Shown here piece after piece: positions 44,287 through 53,525 of a stretch of 64,000 nucleotides of DNA. Positions within the stretch are counted from its first letter, which is position 1. The number at the start of each line of letters is the position of its first letter. Location: the NCBI GenBank assembly GCA_944319815.1, contig CALUEX010000009.1:1-64000 (forward strand). The letters are read 5' to 3'. Both the position numbers and the translations under genes were made by a program. This stretch comes from an uncultured Prevotella sp. GTDB taxonomy: Bacteria > Bacteroidota > Bacteroidia > Bacteroidales > Bacteroidaceae. The notes beneath the pieces were generated by a model. That model searched no databases. It was not told the origin of the DNA and saw nothing but the letters and a program-made list of their open reading frames with translations.

Positions 44287-45699
44287 ATGGACGAAAACGA
44301 GAGAGGAAACAGGCTGGAGGCGCTGCGACTGCTCATCGACGGCAAGGTGTTCGCCCCTTCGCACGCCGCACTGGCCAAGGAGCTGGGCTATAAGGGCAAG
44401 ATGGTAATCTACCGGCTGGCCGACGAGAAGGAACCGAAAGGCCCCGTAGACAAGGTGTGGGAGCTGGCGAAGCAAAAGTTCCACCTCGACGACAACGATA
44501 TGTACCGCCTGGCAAGCACATTCAGCTGCGCGAAGCATTATTACGGGAAGTTGGAAAGCGCAGTGGACAAGGACAGCGAGACGTGGGTCGAGAGCCTCAT
44601 CGTGCCGCTCGTGACCGATGCTTACGGTGACTTCCCGGATACGTTCAAGGCCAAGACCATGCCAGAGCTGGTTGACCTGAAGACCGACGAGCCTGACATT
44701 TACTGGGGAATGGTGACATTGACCTACCTCCATGCAACCAATACCGACATTTACGGCGAGGGCGCGTCGCGCCGAATAATAACCGAACTTAACAGCCTGC
44801 TTGCCGGCCTTTACCCTGAAAAAGCCGCCGCGCGCGAGGCTGCCGACAATCTGCTGGACTGGCCTGCGCCCCGCAACCTCTGTGGGCTCCTCTTCTACTG
44901 CACGGCCCTGTTCAGGCATTACGCCGAGAGCAACTACAAGAGCGAGGCCTCCAAGGAACTGCTGTTGCTCGGCTGCGGCAAGCGCAGCTACTGGCTCGAG
45001 CCTGACTGCGACTACAAGCCGGGGCGCGACGTGTGGCTGCTGACGGAGCAAAGCCTCGGCCGCATGACTAACGGTTACTATTTCGTGCTGCGCCTGAGAG
45101 CGGGCGGCGACACGCTGACGTTCACGCTTGAGGACGTGCTCGCCCTTGAGTTTTACGCCGTAAGCAACGGCGACGACACGCCCATGGCCCTCGTCAGGCG
45201 CAGGAACGGCGGCGCATACGAGAGCTTCATGTACGCCTACGGCTACGACAGTGAGGCGCGCGAGCTGTACTTCGAGCCGTTTGCCGACGTAGAAAACGTG
45301 CCCGGACTGCCCGCAACGCTGCGCATGGTCAGTCTTGACAACTCCAAAGGCGTGTACGGGAATGAATGGGCGTACATCCTGGCGCGCTGGGACAGTGAGC
45401 AAGGCCGCACCTTCTTCATGAAGGCCAAGGAGGCATTCTCTGGCTTCAAGGACATGGCAGGGACGTACACCATAATTGACGTCAGCATAAGCAAGACCGC
45501 CCTTACGCTGGCGGTAGAGCACGATGGCGGCACACACGAATACCGCTTGCCCGTTGACGGACACGGCTTCCTTGCCGAAATAAACCCGTCGCAGAACGTG
45601 ACCGTAGCGCGGCACGAGGCCGACGGCTGCCTGTACGCGCTGTGGCCGGAGCTTGGCTACAGCGTGAAATTGTCAACATTTGAGAAGATAAGGGAGTGA
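44287..45699 (+). CDS. Unknown protein with possible N-terminal DNA-binding helix pair
   Basis: 470 aa, soluble. Residues about 8-50 (LRLLIDGKVFAPSHAALAKELGYKGKMVIYRLAD) look like a helix-turn-helix with a winged or Cro-like feel. The middle (60-220) is helical. The C-terminal half is beta-rich, with several repeated strand-turn units (YEILxR, FYAV, LALEFYAVSNGDD). I do not recognise the family. GC-rich like the core genome, unlike the AT-rich genes to its left. It overlaps the next frame at GTGA, and a HAD-like protein follows, so the two are probably one transcription unit. Confidence 0.75.
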   Translation: MDENERGNRLEALRLLIDGKVFAPSHAALAKELGYKGKMVIYRLADEKEPKGPVDKVWELAKQKFHLDDNDMYRLASTFSCAKHYYGKLESAVDKDSETWVESLIVPLVTDAYGDFPDTFKAKTMPELVDLKTDEPDIYWGMVTLTYLHATNTDIYGEGASRRIITELNSLLAGLYPEKAAAREAADNLLDWPAPRNLCGLLFYCTALFRHYAESNYKSEASKELLLLGCGKRSYWLEPDCDYKPGRDVWLLTEQSLGRMTNGYYFVLRLRAGGDTLTFTLEDVLALEFYAVSNGDDTPMALVRRRNGGAYESFMYAYGYDSEARELYFEPFADVENVPGLPATLRMVSLDNSKGVYGNEWAYILARWDSEQGRTFFMKAKEAFSGFKDMAGTYTIIDVSISKTALTLAVEHDGGTHEYRLPVDGHGFLAEINPSQNVTVARHEADGCLYALWPELGYSVKLSTFEKIRE

Positions 45700-45734
45700 A
45701 TACAACTATACATTACCGACATCATTATAACAAT

Positions 45735-46229
45735 ATGCCAATGAAAATAATATTCCTTGACTTCGACGGCGTGCTGGACACCGCTTACTACGACTTGGTG
45801 CTGACAAGCAAAGGATTACAAGAGACTGACGAATACGGCCCAATTTTCGACCCCACGTGCGTTACAAACTTGGAAGCAATAATCAACGCCACCAAGGCCG
45901 ACATTGTGGTGACGTCTTCATGGAAATACTTGATGACCTACGAAGAACTTTTAAGGATGTGGAAAACCAGAGGAATGCCTGGCCGCATTATCGACGCCAC
46001 GCCCAACATAAGCAGACACAGGGGCGACGAGATTGACGTATGGCTCAGGGAATGCAAGGCCGCGTGCGAATATGCAATCATTGACGACCTTGACGCACAT
46101 AATTTCAACGAGCACCAACAGCCACGCTTGGTAACAGTAAATCCCTACAACGGGCTTGACGACATTGCGGCAAGGCGGGTCATCGGCATTCTGGGAGAAG
46201 CCGCCAACTTAGATGAACAAAAGGACTGA
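45735..46229 (+). CDS. HAD-like hydrolase of the RNA-repair-associated (SAK) type
   Basis: 164 aa from the ATG at 45735; ATG 45741 and the upstream GTG 45696 are alternatives. Motif I is FLDFDGVLD with the nucleophile and acid-base Asp, motif II is VVTSSW, a later Arg/Lys lies in the SRHRGDEI region, and the metal-binding motif is AIIDDLDAHNF. This set and the small size match the HAD_SAK family found with RNA-repair and conflict systems, which dephosphorylates unknown, possibly nucleotide, ends. Substrate not known. It is co-directional with and almost overlaps the 470-aa gene. Confidence 0.8.
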   Translation: MPMKIIFLDFDGVLDTAYYDLVLTSKGLQETDEYGPIFDPTCVTNLEAIINATKADIVVTSSWKYLMTYEELLRMWKTRGMPGRIIDATPNISRHRGDEIDVWLRECKAACEYAIIDDLDAHNFNEHQQPRLVTVNPYNGLDDIAARRVIGILGEAANLDEQKD

Positions 46230-46270
46230 ACGATGCCGCGTGCCGTGCGGTGCGCGGCACACACAAAGCA

Positions 46271-46307
46271 AGAGCCGCCGTCACGACTGACGGCGGCTCT
46301 CTTTCTT
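46271..46307 (+). terminator. Rho-independent terminator
   Basis: AGAGCCGCCGTCA pairs perfectly with TGACGGCGGCTCT across a 4-base loop, followed by CTTTCTT. It lies 42 bases after the HAD-like gene. Confidence 0.88.
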
Positions 46308-46408
46308 CACGTTAGTATGTTATGAAAAATTTGAGAGAAATGAAGCTTCACAGCTTCGTGTTTTGTTTTATTAAACACTGTTTTATAGAGAAAGCATAGA
46401 AAATTGTC

Positions 46409-46876
46409 TTACTTTAATATCACGGCCGTTGCCGGTGCCTGCTGCAGGGTGTCCACCTTTGCCGTGTCGCCCATGGCCACCGACGGGCCTTCCTGCGTGT
46501 CCTGGCCTGCGGCTACGTTGGTCGCGGGCCTGTCGTCGCCCTTGAATGCCACCTGCGCGGCGTTGCCGAGGGTGAGGAATATCGCCACCACCGCGGCGGC
46601 CTTGAACAGCGGCATGAACCTTTGCGCCAGGCTGATTGTGCGCGCCTTCACGGGCTCCGGCTCGTTGACGGCGGCCATCACGCGGGCGTCGAAGTCGCTG
46701 CCGAGGGTGTCGCTGGCCGTCTCCGCCTGTTCGTAACAGAACAAGTCCTTGTATTTCAGGAGGCTTACCGGCACGTCCCTCTGGCTGAAAAACGCCTTGA
46801 GGATTTGCTCCTCCTCGAGCGAGGTCTCGCAGTTCCAGTAACGTTCCAATAGCTGTTCTATGTACTTATAGTCCAT
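46409..46876 (-). CDS. Putative anti-sigma factor-like membrane protein
   Basis: 155 aa. It begins MDYKYIEQLLERYWNCETSLEEEQ, an opening often seen in short Bacteroidota proteins encoded after ECF sigma factors. A single membrane helix is at about 88-107 (FKAAAVVAIFLTLGNAAQVAF), with a small C-terminal exterior part. The gene overlaps the sigma factor gene by 11 bases, supporting a regulator-of-sigma role. It lacks a recognisable zinc-binding anti-sigma motif, so the function is inferred from context. Confidence 0.7.
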   Translation of the reverse strand: MDYKYIEQLLERYWNCETSLEEEQILKAFFSQRDVPVSLLKYKDLFCYEQAETASDTLGSDFDARVMAAVNEPEPVKARTISLAQRFMPLFKAAAVVAIFLTLGNAAQVAFKGDDRPATNVAAGQDTQEGPSVAMGDTAKVDTLQQAPATAVILK

Positions 46877-47378
46877 ACTTGTCGATTTCGTTATACCTTT
46901 GTTTCACCGTCTGCCTGGCCCTGAAGATGTTGACCTTCACCTGTTCCTCGGTGATGCCCAGCACGGCGGCTATTTCCTTGTAGCTCTTGCCCTCGAAGTC
47001 GCGCAGCTGCATACAGCTCTTTAGCCTCTCGGGCAGCTCGTCAACGATGCGCCTCACCTGCTCTACCCTGTCCCTCTGCACCATGCGTTCGTATGGGTCT
47101 GAGGCCGTGTCGGCCGAGGCTGCCTCGCTGTCGCCTATGGGCTGGTTGTCGGCGCCGGCCTTCTTCACCTTGTCGAGCGAGAGGTTGCGGCACACGGTGA
47201 GGCTGAACGCCTCGATTGAGTCGATGTCCTGCCAGTCGTCGCGCCTGTTCCAGACCTTTATTAGCGTGTCTTGCACAACGTCCTCGGCCTCCTCGCGGCT
47301 GAGGGTTATTCTCAGCGCCAAACGGTAGAGAATGTTTTTTAGCGGCAACACGTCGTTGCGAAAACTGATATTTTTCAT
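46866..47378 (-). CDS. ECF-type RNA polymerase sigma factor
   Basis: 170 aa. Region 2 lies at about 10-75 (LALRITLSREEAEDVVQDTLIKVW, then SIEAFSLTVCRNLSLD). Region 4 lies at about 105-160 (LPERLKSCMQLRDFEGKSYKEIAAVLGITEEQVKVNIFRARQ in pieces), with the helix-turn-helix intact. It directs RNA polymerase to a small regulon that is not identifiable here. The downstream overlapping gene encodes its probable anti-sigma partner. A TAACTTTTG stretch at about 47414 may be the promoter. Confidence 0.92.
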   Translation of the reverse strand: MKNISFRNDVLPLKNILYRLALRITLSREEAEDVVQDTLIKVWNRRDDWQDIDSIEAFSLTVCRNLSLDKVKKAGADNQPIGDSEAASADTASDPYERMVQRDRVEQVRRIVDELPERLKSCMQLRDFEGKSYKEIAAVLGITEEQVKVNIFRARQTVKQRYNEIDKYGL

Positions 47379-47460
47379 CGCTCTCTATTTGAATGACGAT
47401 TGGGCGGGGCAAAAGTTACAGCCCCGGGGCAATTATCTTGTTTTTTAACAGTGTTTAAGA

Positions 47461-47655
47461 TTATGGGAGGTATGGGAGAGCTGGGAAGAAGGGGAAGGCC
47501 GGGAAGCGGCGAGACATAGGGCTGGGTATTGGCTTTTGATAACTGCCTGACGGCCAGACGGTTGCCAATATGCCGCTTGTCGCCACCCGAAAGGCGGCAT
47601 ATTGGCGCGCAAAAGGTGGCCTCTTGTGGCGTAAAACGTGCCCTTCGGCGCAGCG
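47461..47655. repeat. CTGGGAG-type tract and hairpins after argB
   Basis: GGGAGGTATGGGAGAGCTGGGAAG units at 47465-47510. A perfect 13-bp hairpin, GCCAATATGCCGC against its complement, is at 47564-47606. It is followed by an AAAAGGTGGCCTCTTG unit of the dispersed family. The hairpin is 50 bases downstream of the argB stop and may end that transcript. Confidence 0.65.
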
Positions 47656-48429
47656 TCAGGGCACGATGATGGTGCCGTGGCGGCCGTCGATGGCCGTTGA
47701 CAGGGTTATGTTGACGCGGCTTACGCCGGCGTCTATTGCGCCAAAGGCGTTCTCGAGCTTGGGCAGCATACCTCCGGCCACGGTGCCGTCGGCCACGTAG
47801 CGGGCGAAGTCGGCGCGCGTCATTACGGGTATTACGCTGTCATCGTCGTCGGGGTTGGCCAGCACGCCTTTCTTCTCGAAGCAGAAGATTAGCGTCACGT
47901 CGTAATGCGCGGCAAGGGCCTTGGCCGTCTCGGCGGCTATGGTGTCGGCGTTGGTGTTGAGCAAATGGCCCTGCCCGTCGTGCGTCAGGGGGGCCATTAC
48001 GGGCGTGATGCCGGCCTCTATGAGGCGCGCCAGCTTGTCGCCGTCGGCACGCTCAACGTCGCCCACGTAGCCGTAGTCAACGTCCTTAACGGGGCGCTTG
48101 TGCGAGCGTATTACGTCGATGTCGGCCCCGGTCAGGCCGAGGGCGTCAACGCCGGCAGCCTGCAGGCGCGCCACGACGTTCTTGTTTACCAGTCCGCCGT
48201 AGACCATCGTCACCACCTCGAGCATGGCCTCGTCGGTTACGCGCCGGCCGCCAACCATCTTGCTCTCTATGCCGAGGCGCGAGGCTATGGCCGTGGCGCG
48301 GCGTCCGCCGCCGTGGACGAGCACCTTGCGCCCCTCGATAGAGCCGAAGTCGGCAAGCAACCGGGCGAGCCGGGCCTCGTCCTCGACGACGGCCCCGCCC
48401 ACTTTAACTATAGTAAGGGGATGTTTCAT
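47656..48429 (-). CDS. argB: Acetylglutamate kinase
   Basis: Phosphorylates N-acetylglutamate with ATP, the second step of arginine synthesis, in the cytoplasm. 257 aa from the ATG at 48429, which gives the standard MKHPLTIVKVGGAVV opening; the longer frame adds ten residues. The glycine-rich VHGGGRRATAIASRLG segment and the later MLPKLENAFGAIDAGVSRV stretch are typical of the amino-acid kinase fold. Length is normal. It is downstream of speA on the same strand but separated by MITE-like element C. No other arg genes are in the window. Confidence 0.95.
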   Translation of the reverse strand: MKHPLTIVKVGGAVVEDEARLARLLADFGSIEGRKVLVHGGGRRATAIASRLGIESKMVGGRRVTDEAMLEVVTMVYGGLVNKNVVARLQAAGVDALGLTGADIDVIRSHKRPVKDVDYGYVGDVERADGDKLARLIEAGITPVMAPLTHDGQGHLLNTNADTIAAETAKALAAHYDVTLIFCFEKKGVLANPDDDDSVIPVMTRADFARYVADGTVAGGMLPKLENAFGAIDAGVSRVNITLSTAIDGRHGTIIVP

Positions 48430-48450
48430 GTCGCTATCGTTATTAAGCAC

Positions 48451-48621
48451 CAATCCCAACCAGACCTAAACACCCACCCCAACCCTCCCGAAGGGAGGGA
48501 GCTTGGTATGCTTTGCAAGCAATACTAAACATTCTTCTTGTTAATAATACTCACCAATTAAAGCATATTAAACTCCCTCCCTTCGGGAGGGTTGGGGTGG
48601 GTTTTAGGTCTGGTTGGGTTG
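48451..48621. repeat. MITE-like element family C, copy 2
   Basis: Terminal inverted repeats of about 50 bp (48451-48501 and 48573-48621) are near-perfect and include ACCAGACCTAAA plus CCCTCCCGAAGGGAGGGAG. A weaker continuation (TATGCTTT/AAAGCATA) makes the arms about 65 bp. Copy 1 is at 15228-15414. It sits between speA and argB. Confidence 0.88.
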
Positions 48622-48647
48622 TTTTTTAGGTACAGTTGAAATGTTTT

Positions 48648-50540
48648 TTACTCCAAATAAGTATATCCGTAAAGCCCGGAGCGGTAGTTGGAGAGGAACT
48701 CCTTGCCCTCCTCGAGCGAAATCTTGCCCTGCTTCACGCTCTTTGCCACCCACACCTCGAGCTGGCGCACGAGCTTCTTCGGGTTATACTGCACGTACTC
48801 GAGAACCTCCTCGACGGTCTCGCCGTCGAATATCTGGTCGATGTGGTACTTGCCGTCCTTCACGGTTATGTGCGCCGCGTTGGTGTCGCCGAAGAGGTTG
48901 TGCATATCGCCGAGTATTTCCTGGTAAGCCCCTACGAGGAACACGCCGAGGTAGTAAGGCTCGTTCTTGCGCAGCGTGTGCACCGGCAGGATGTTCGATA
49001 TGTTACGGCTGGTCACGAAGTTGGCTATTTTCCCGTCGCTGTCGCAGGTGATGTCTTGCAGCGTCGCGCTGCGCGTGGGCCTCTCGTTGAGCCGCTGCAA
49101 CGGCACGATGGGGAAAATCTGGTCTATTGCCCAGGCGTCGGGCAACGACTGGAAAAGCGAGAAGTTGCAGAAGTATTTGTCAGCCAACAGCTTGTCGAGT
49201 CCCTTCAGTTCCTCCGGGATATGCTTCAGGCGCTTGGCTATCGAGTTTATTTCGCGGCACACGCTCCAGTACATACGCTCTATCTCGGCGCGCGTCTTGA
49301 GGTCAACCATGCCGTGCTCGAAGAGGTCGAGGGCGTCCTCGCGTATTTGCTCCGCGTCGTGCCAGTCCTCGAGCATGGTGCGTGGGTTGAGGTTATCCCA
49401 GATGTCGTAGAGGTCCTTCACTAACTTGTGGGAGCTTTCCGTAGGCTCATACTCCTCGTCCATCTCGGGCAATGACGCGGTCTCGAGCACGTCGATGACG
49501 AGCACCGAGTGGTGGGCAGAGAGCGAACGGCCGCTCTCCGTGATGAGGTTGGGGTGCGGCACGCCGTAATGGTCGGCTGCCTCGACGAAGGTGTAGATGC
49601 AGTCGTTGACGTATTCCTGGATTGAATAATTGACCGAACTCTCGCTGTTGGGCGAGCGCGTGCCGTCATAATCAACGCCGAGACCGCCTCCGCAGTCAAC
49701 GAAATCGACGTTGTAGCCCATCTTGTGGAGCTGTATGTAGAACTGCGAAGCCTCCTTCAGGGCCGTCTGTATGCGGCGTATCTTCGTGATTTGGCTGCCT
49801 ATGTGGAAGTGGATGAGGCGCAGGCAGTCTTTCATTCCCTTCTTATCGAGGATTTCGAGTGCGGCCAGCAGCTCCGAGCTCGTAAGCCCGAACTTGCTCG
49901 CGTCGCCGCCGCTCTCCTCCCACTTGCCGCTGCCCGACGATGCCAGCTTAATCCTTATGCCGAGGTTGGGCTTAACGTTCAGCTTCTTGGCGGCGCGGCT
50001 TATGATGTCAAGCTCGTTCAGCTTCTCCACCACGATGAATATTCTCTTGCCCATCTTCTGCGCCAGCAGGGCCAGCTCGATGTAACTCTGGTCCTTGTAG
50101 CCGTTACAGATTATGAGCGAGTCGCTCTGGCACTGCACCGCGATGACGGCGTGCAGCTCGGGCTTCGAGCCGGCCTCGAGGCCGAGGTTGAACTTGCGCC
50201 CGTGGCCGATAATCTCCTCGACGACGGGTTGCATCTGGTTAACCTTGATGGGATAGATGATGAAGTTCTCCCCCTTGAAACCGTATTCGTCAGACGCTTT
50301 CTTGAAACAGCTCCACGTTTTCTCAATCCTGTTGTCGAGGATGTCGGGGAAGCGGAGCAACACCGGCGGGGTAACGTCCCTGAGCGAAAGTTCGTCCATC
50401 ACGTCGTGAAGGTCTATTTGCACGTTGTCCTTGCACGGGGTGACATACATATCGCCGCGCTCGTTGATGCCGAAGTAGGATGTTCCCCACCCGCTGATGT
50501 TGTAAAGCTCGTTAGAGTCTTCGATAGTCCATTTCTTCAT
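48648..50540 (-). CDS. speA: Biosynthetic arginine decarboxylase
   Basis: A PLP-dependent enzyme of the alanine-racemase fold that converts arginine to agmatine, the first step of the putrescine route. The PLP-binding Lys is in IIYPIKVNQM near residue 95-105. A HFHIGSQ motif is near 247, a GGGLGVDYDG motif follows, and the C-terminal half contains the SESGRSLSAHH-type segment. At 630 aa it has the normal length of the large SpeA form, which includes a helical insertion. The promoter box is about 105 bases upstream and gives a substantial leader. No agmatine-processing genes adjoin it. Confidence 0.96.
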   Translation of the reverse strand: MKKWTIEDSNELYNISGWGTSYFGINERGDMYVTPCKDNVQIDLHDVMDELSLRDVTPPVLLRFPDILDNRIEKTWSCFKKASDEYGFKGENFIIYPIKVNQMQPVVEEIIGHGRKFNLGLEAGSKPELHAVIAVQCQSDSLIICNGYKDQSYIELALLAQKMGKRIFIVVEKLNELDIISRAAKKLNVKPNLGIRIKLASSGSGKWEESGGDASKFGLTSSELLAALEILDKKGMKDCLRLIHFHIGSQITKIRRIQTALKEASQFYIQLHKMGYNVDFVDCGGGLGVDYDGTRSPNSESSVNYSIQEYVNDCIYTFVEAADHYGVPHPNLITESGRSLSAHHSVLVIDVLETASLPEMDEEYEPTESSHKLVKDLYDIWDNLNPRTMLEDWHDAEQIREDALDLFEHGMVDLKTRAEIERMYWSVCREINSIAKRLKHIPEELKGLDKLLADKYFCNFSLFQSLPDAWAIDQIFPIVPLQRLNERPTRSATLQDITCDSDGKIANFVTSRNISNILPVHTLRKNEPYYLGVFLVGAYQEILGDMHNLFGDTNAAHITVKDGKYHIDQIFDGETVEEVLEYVQYNPKKLVRQLEVWVAKSVKQGKISLEEGKEFLSNYRSGLYGYTYLE

Positions 50541-50644
50541 CTGGGCCTTGCTTGTTTTTTGGATTAATCTTTGAATTTGTATAAACGTAAGGGTAATGAG
50601 CGATAACCATCATAGCCTTTATGGCTTTCAGGCGTTTTGCACCA

Positions 50645-50652
50645 CAAAGGTA
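50645..50652 (-). promoter_or_regulatory. -7 box of speA
   Basis: TACCTTTG on the minus strand. The leader to the ATG is about 100 bases and contains a small AGCCATAAAGGCT hairpin. I do not recognise a riboswitch. Confidence 0.55.
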
Positions 50653-50684
50653 GTAATAAAATCCAATTTATCGGCAGGCATTCG

Positions 50685-51212
50685 CTATAATGAAAGTAAT
50701 TCGCGCATTTTCTCCACCGATATTTTTATCTTCTCGTAGTTGTCGAGCAGGTTGACGTCGAGCACGTGCTTTGCCTTTAGGTAATATTCCTCGCGCCGGG
50801 CAAGCTGCTCCCTTATAAAGGCTTTCATCTCGTCGGGCGTCTTGTTCTCAAGCAACGGGCGCCTTACCTTGCCCATCCTCAAGTGAGCGTAAAGCACGTC
50901 AGGGTCGGCTTTCAGGTACACCGTGTCGCCCTGGGAGTTCATGTAGTCAATGTTGTCGAAAAAGCACGGGGTGCCCCCTCCGCAGCTTAGCACGACGTCC
51001 TCGAACTCGGCAGCCTCGTGAAGTAGGTTGCGCTCAACGAGCCTGAAGCCGTCTTCGCCACGCTCGGCGAAGATTTGCGGCACAGTCTTGCGCATCCTGC
51101 CCTCGATATACCAGTCGAGGTCATAGAACTGCAAACCGGTTTCCTTGGCGAGAGCCTTGCCTACGGTGGTCTTGCCGGCGCCCATATACCCGACGATGAT
51201 TATCCGCCTCAT
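50685..51212 (-). CDS. aroK: Shikimate kinase
   Basis: Phosphorylates shikimate at the 3-hydroxyl in aromatic amino acid synthesis. 175 aa. Walker A is GYMGAGKTT (8-16), the shikimate-binding Asp lies in DLDWYIEGRM (31-40), and the glycine-rich SCGGGTPCF block corresponds to the GGG motif. LID residues include the RRPLL Arg pair. Length is normal. It starts three bases after the topA stop, so the two genes form an operon led by topA. Confidence 0.95.
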   Translation of the reverse strand: MRRIIIVGYMGAGKTTVGKALAKETGLQFYDLDWYIEGRMRKTVPQIFAERGEDGFRLVERNLLHEAAEFEDVVLSCGGGTPCFFDNIDYMNSQGDTVYLKADPDVLYAHLRMGKVRRPLLENKTPDEMKAFIREQLARREEYYLKAKHVLDVNLLDNYEKIKISVEKMRELLSL

Positions 51213-51215
51213 CGC

Positions 51216-53525
51216 CTACTTCTTCTTCGAGTTGTTGATGACGTTCATACACTCCTCAAGCGTCAGCTCGGCCGCCTTGTCGTGCAGGTTCTTGGGCAGG
51301 CGGTAGTTCTTGCCGTCATACGCGAGGTAGGGGCCGTAGCGCCCGTTCATCACCTCGAGCTTCGGCTCCTCGTCAAAGGCCTTTATGTGGCGTTGCGTCT
51401 CTTGCAGGCGCTTCTTCAGGATGAGCGCTATGGCCGCGTCGAGGGTCACCGTGAGCGGGTTGTCTGTCTTCGGTAGCGACACGTATTTCTTCTTGTGCAT
51501 CACGTAAGGGCCGAAGCGTCCCGAGCCAATGACGACGGGCGAGTCTTCAAACTCGCCTACAGTGCGCGGCAGGCGGAACAAGTCCAAGGCCTCGTCGAGC
51601 GTGATGGTCTCGATGCTCTTGTCGGCAGGCAGCTGGGCGAAGCGTGGCTTCTCCTTGTCCTCGGCCTTTCCTATTTGCACCACGGGGCCGAACCTACCGA
51701 TTTTAACGAACACGGGCTTGCCCGTCTTGGGCTCCTTGCCAAGCTCGCGCTCGCCGGCCTTGTGCTCCTCGCGGGCGTTCATGGTCTTCTCGACGGTAGG
51801 CTCGAATTTCTTGTAGAAGTTCTCAATCATGGCCGTCCACTGCGCCTTGCCCTCGGCGATGGTGTCAAACTGTTGCTCCACCTTGGCCGTGAAGTTATAG
51901 TCCATGATTGCCGGAAAATACTTCATGAGGAAGTCATTGACCACCATGCCTATGTCGGTGGGCAGCAGCTTGCCTTTCTCGCTGCCGGCCATCTCCGACT
52001 TCGTCTTGTTCGTTATGAAGTCACCGGCAAGGATGTCAACCGTGTAAAAACGTTCCTCGCCCTTCTTGTCGCCCTTTTGCACATACTCGCGCTGCTGTAT
52101 GGTGCTGATGGTCGGGGCGTATGTTGACGGGCGGCCGATGCCGAGCTCCTCGAGCTTGCGCACGAGGCTCGCCTCGGTGTACCTCACCGGGCCTTGGCTG
52201 AAACGCTGGGTGGCCGTGATTTCCTCGCGCCGCAAGGGCTCGCCCTCCGACATCGGGGGCAGCGTGTGCGACGAGTCGTCCTGGCCGTCGGCCTCGTCGT
52301 CGGACGACTCGCGGTATACTTTCAGGAAGCCGTCGAACTTGACGACCTCGCCGTTTGCGACGAACTGCTCAGTAGCTCCGCTGACGCTGATGGTCACGGT
52401 GGTCTTCTCTATCTGCGCGTCGGCCATCTGGCTGGCAGCCGTGCGCTTCCAGATAAGGTCGTACAGGCGCTTTTCCTGTTGCGTCCCGTCGATGGTGGCG
52501 TCGGCCATATACGTAGGGCGTATGGCCTCGTGGGCCTCCTGCGCACCCTTAGAGTGGGTGTGGAACTGCCGCGGCTTGCTGTACTCCTCGCCCCAGAGCC
52601 TGGTTATTTCGTCCTTGGCCGAGTTGATGCAGAGCGAAGAGAGGTTGACCGAGTCAGTACGCATATAGGTGATGCGTCCGTTCTCGTAAAGGTGCTGGGC
52701 CACCATCATTGTCTGCGACACGGTGAAACCGAGCTTTCTTGCGGCTTCCTGTTGCAGCGTGGAGGTAGTGAACGGCGGCGCGGGGGTGCGCTTCATCGGC
52801 TTTTTCACGATGTCAGCCACGGTGAAATCGGCATTTTTGCACTTGTCGAGGAACGCCATGACGTCGTCGTGGTTGGTAAACCTCTTGTCAAGTTCGGCCT
52901 TCACCTCCGCCGTCTGCCCATCGCCTACGGGCACGGTGAAAACGGCGTTTACGCGGTAATACGGCTCGCTCTTGAACGCCTGGATTTCGCGTTCGCGCTC
53001 AACGATGAGCCTTACGGCCACGCTCTGCACCCTTCCGGCCGAGAGGGCCGGCTTCACCTTGCGCCACAAGACGGGCGAGAGCTTGAAGCCCACGAGCCTG
53101 TCGAGCACGCGGCGGGCCTGCTGGGCGTTCACGAGGTTCATGTCCAGGTGGCGCGGATGCTGTATGGCATCAAGTATGGCAGGTTTCGTTATTTCGTGGA
53201 ACACGATGCGGTTGGTCTTCTCCTCGTCAAGCCCCAGCACCTCGCAAAGGTGCCATGATATGGCTTCACCCTCGCGGTCCTCATCGGATGCCAGCCAGAC
53301 CTTCTCGGAATTCTTGGCGTTGTTCTTCAGCTCGGTCACGAGCTTCTTCTTCTCCTCAGGAATCTCATAATCGGGCGTGAAAGTTTCTGTGTCTATGCTC
53401 AGCTCCTTCTTCTTCAGGTCGCGTATGTGCCCGTAACTGGACATCACCTTATAGTCCTTGCCCAGGAATTTCTCGATGGTCTTGGCCTTTGCCGGACTCT
53501 CGACGATTACCAAATTCTTCTGCAT
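51216..53525 (-). CDS. topA: DNA topoisomerase I
   Basis: A type IA enzyme that relaxes negative supercoils. 769 aa from the ATG at 53525, which gives MQKNLVIVESPAKAKTIEKF, the standard TOPRIM opening; the frame extends further upstream but through non-coding repeat. TOPRIM acidic residues appear in LASDEDREGEA. The active-site Tyr is in GRITYMRTDS. The C-terminus has two topoisomerase C-terminal repeats with FGPVVQIG/RFGPYV signatures instead of zinc fingers, as usual in Bacteroidota. Operon with aroK. Confidence 0.96.
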   Translation of the reverse strand: MQKNLVIVESPAKAKTIEKFLGKDYKVMSSYGHIRDLKKKELSIDTETFTPDYEIPEEKKKLVTELKNNAKNSEKVWLASDEDREGEAISWHLCEVLGLDEEKTNRIVFHEITKPAILDAIQHPRHLDMNLVNAQQARRVLDRLVGFKLSPVLWRKVKPALSAGRVQSVAVRLIVEREREIQAFKSEPYYRVNAVFTVPVGDGQTAEVKAELDKRFTNHDDVMAFLDKCKNADFTVADIVKKPMKRTPAPPFTTSTLQQEAARKLGFTVSQTMMVAQHLYENGRITYMRTDSVNLSSLCINSAKDEITRLWGEEYSKPRQFHTHSKGAQEAHEAIRPTYMADATIDGTQQEKRLYDLIWKRTAASQMADAQIEKTTVTISVSGATEQFVANGEVVKFDGFLKVYRESSDDEADGQDDSSHTLPPMSEGEPLRREEITATQRFSQGPVRYTEASLVRKLEELGIGRPSTYAPTISTIQQREYVQKGDKKGEERFYTVDILAGDFITNKTKSEMAGSEKGKLLPTDIGMVVNDFLMKYFPAIMDYNFTAKVEQQFDTIAEGKAQWTAMIENFYKKFEPTVEKTMNAREEHKAGERELGKEPKTGKPVFVKIGRFGPVVQIGKAEDKEKPRFAQLPADKSIETITLDEALDLFRLPRTVGEFEDSPVVIGSGRFGPYVMHKKKYVSLPKTDNPLTVTLDAAIALILKKRLQETQRHIKAFDEEPKLEVMNGRYGPYLAYDGKNYRLPKNLHDKAAELTLEECMNVINNSKKK

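Noticed and set aside
50541-50684. Riboswitch in the speA leader
   Set aside because: The leader is about 100 bases with only a small hairpin; no known riboswitch core is visible.
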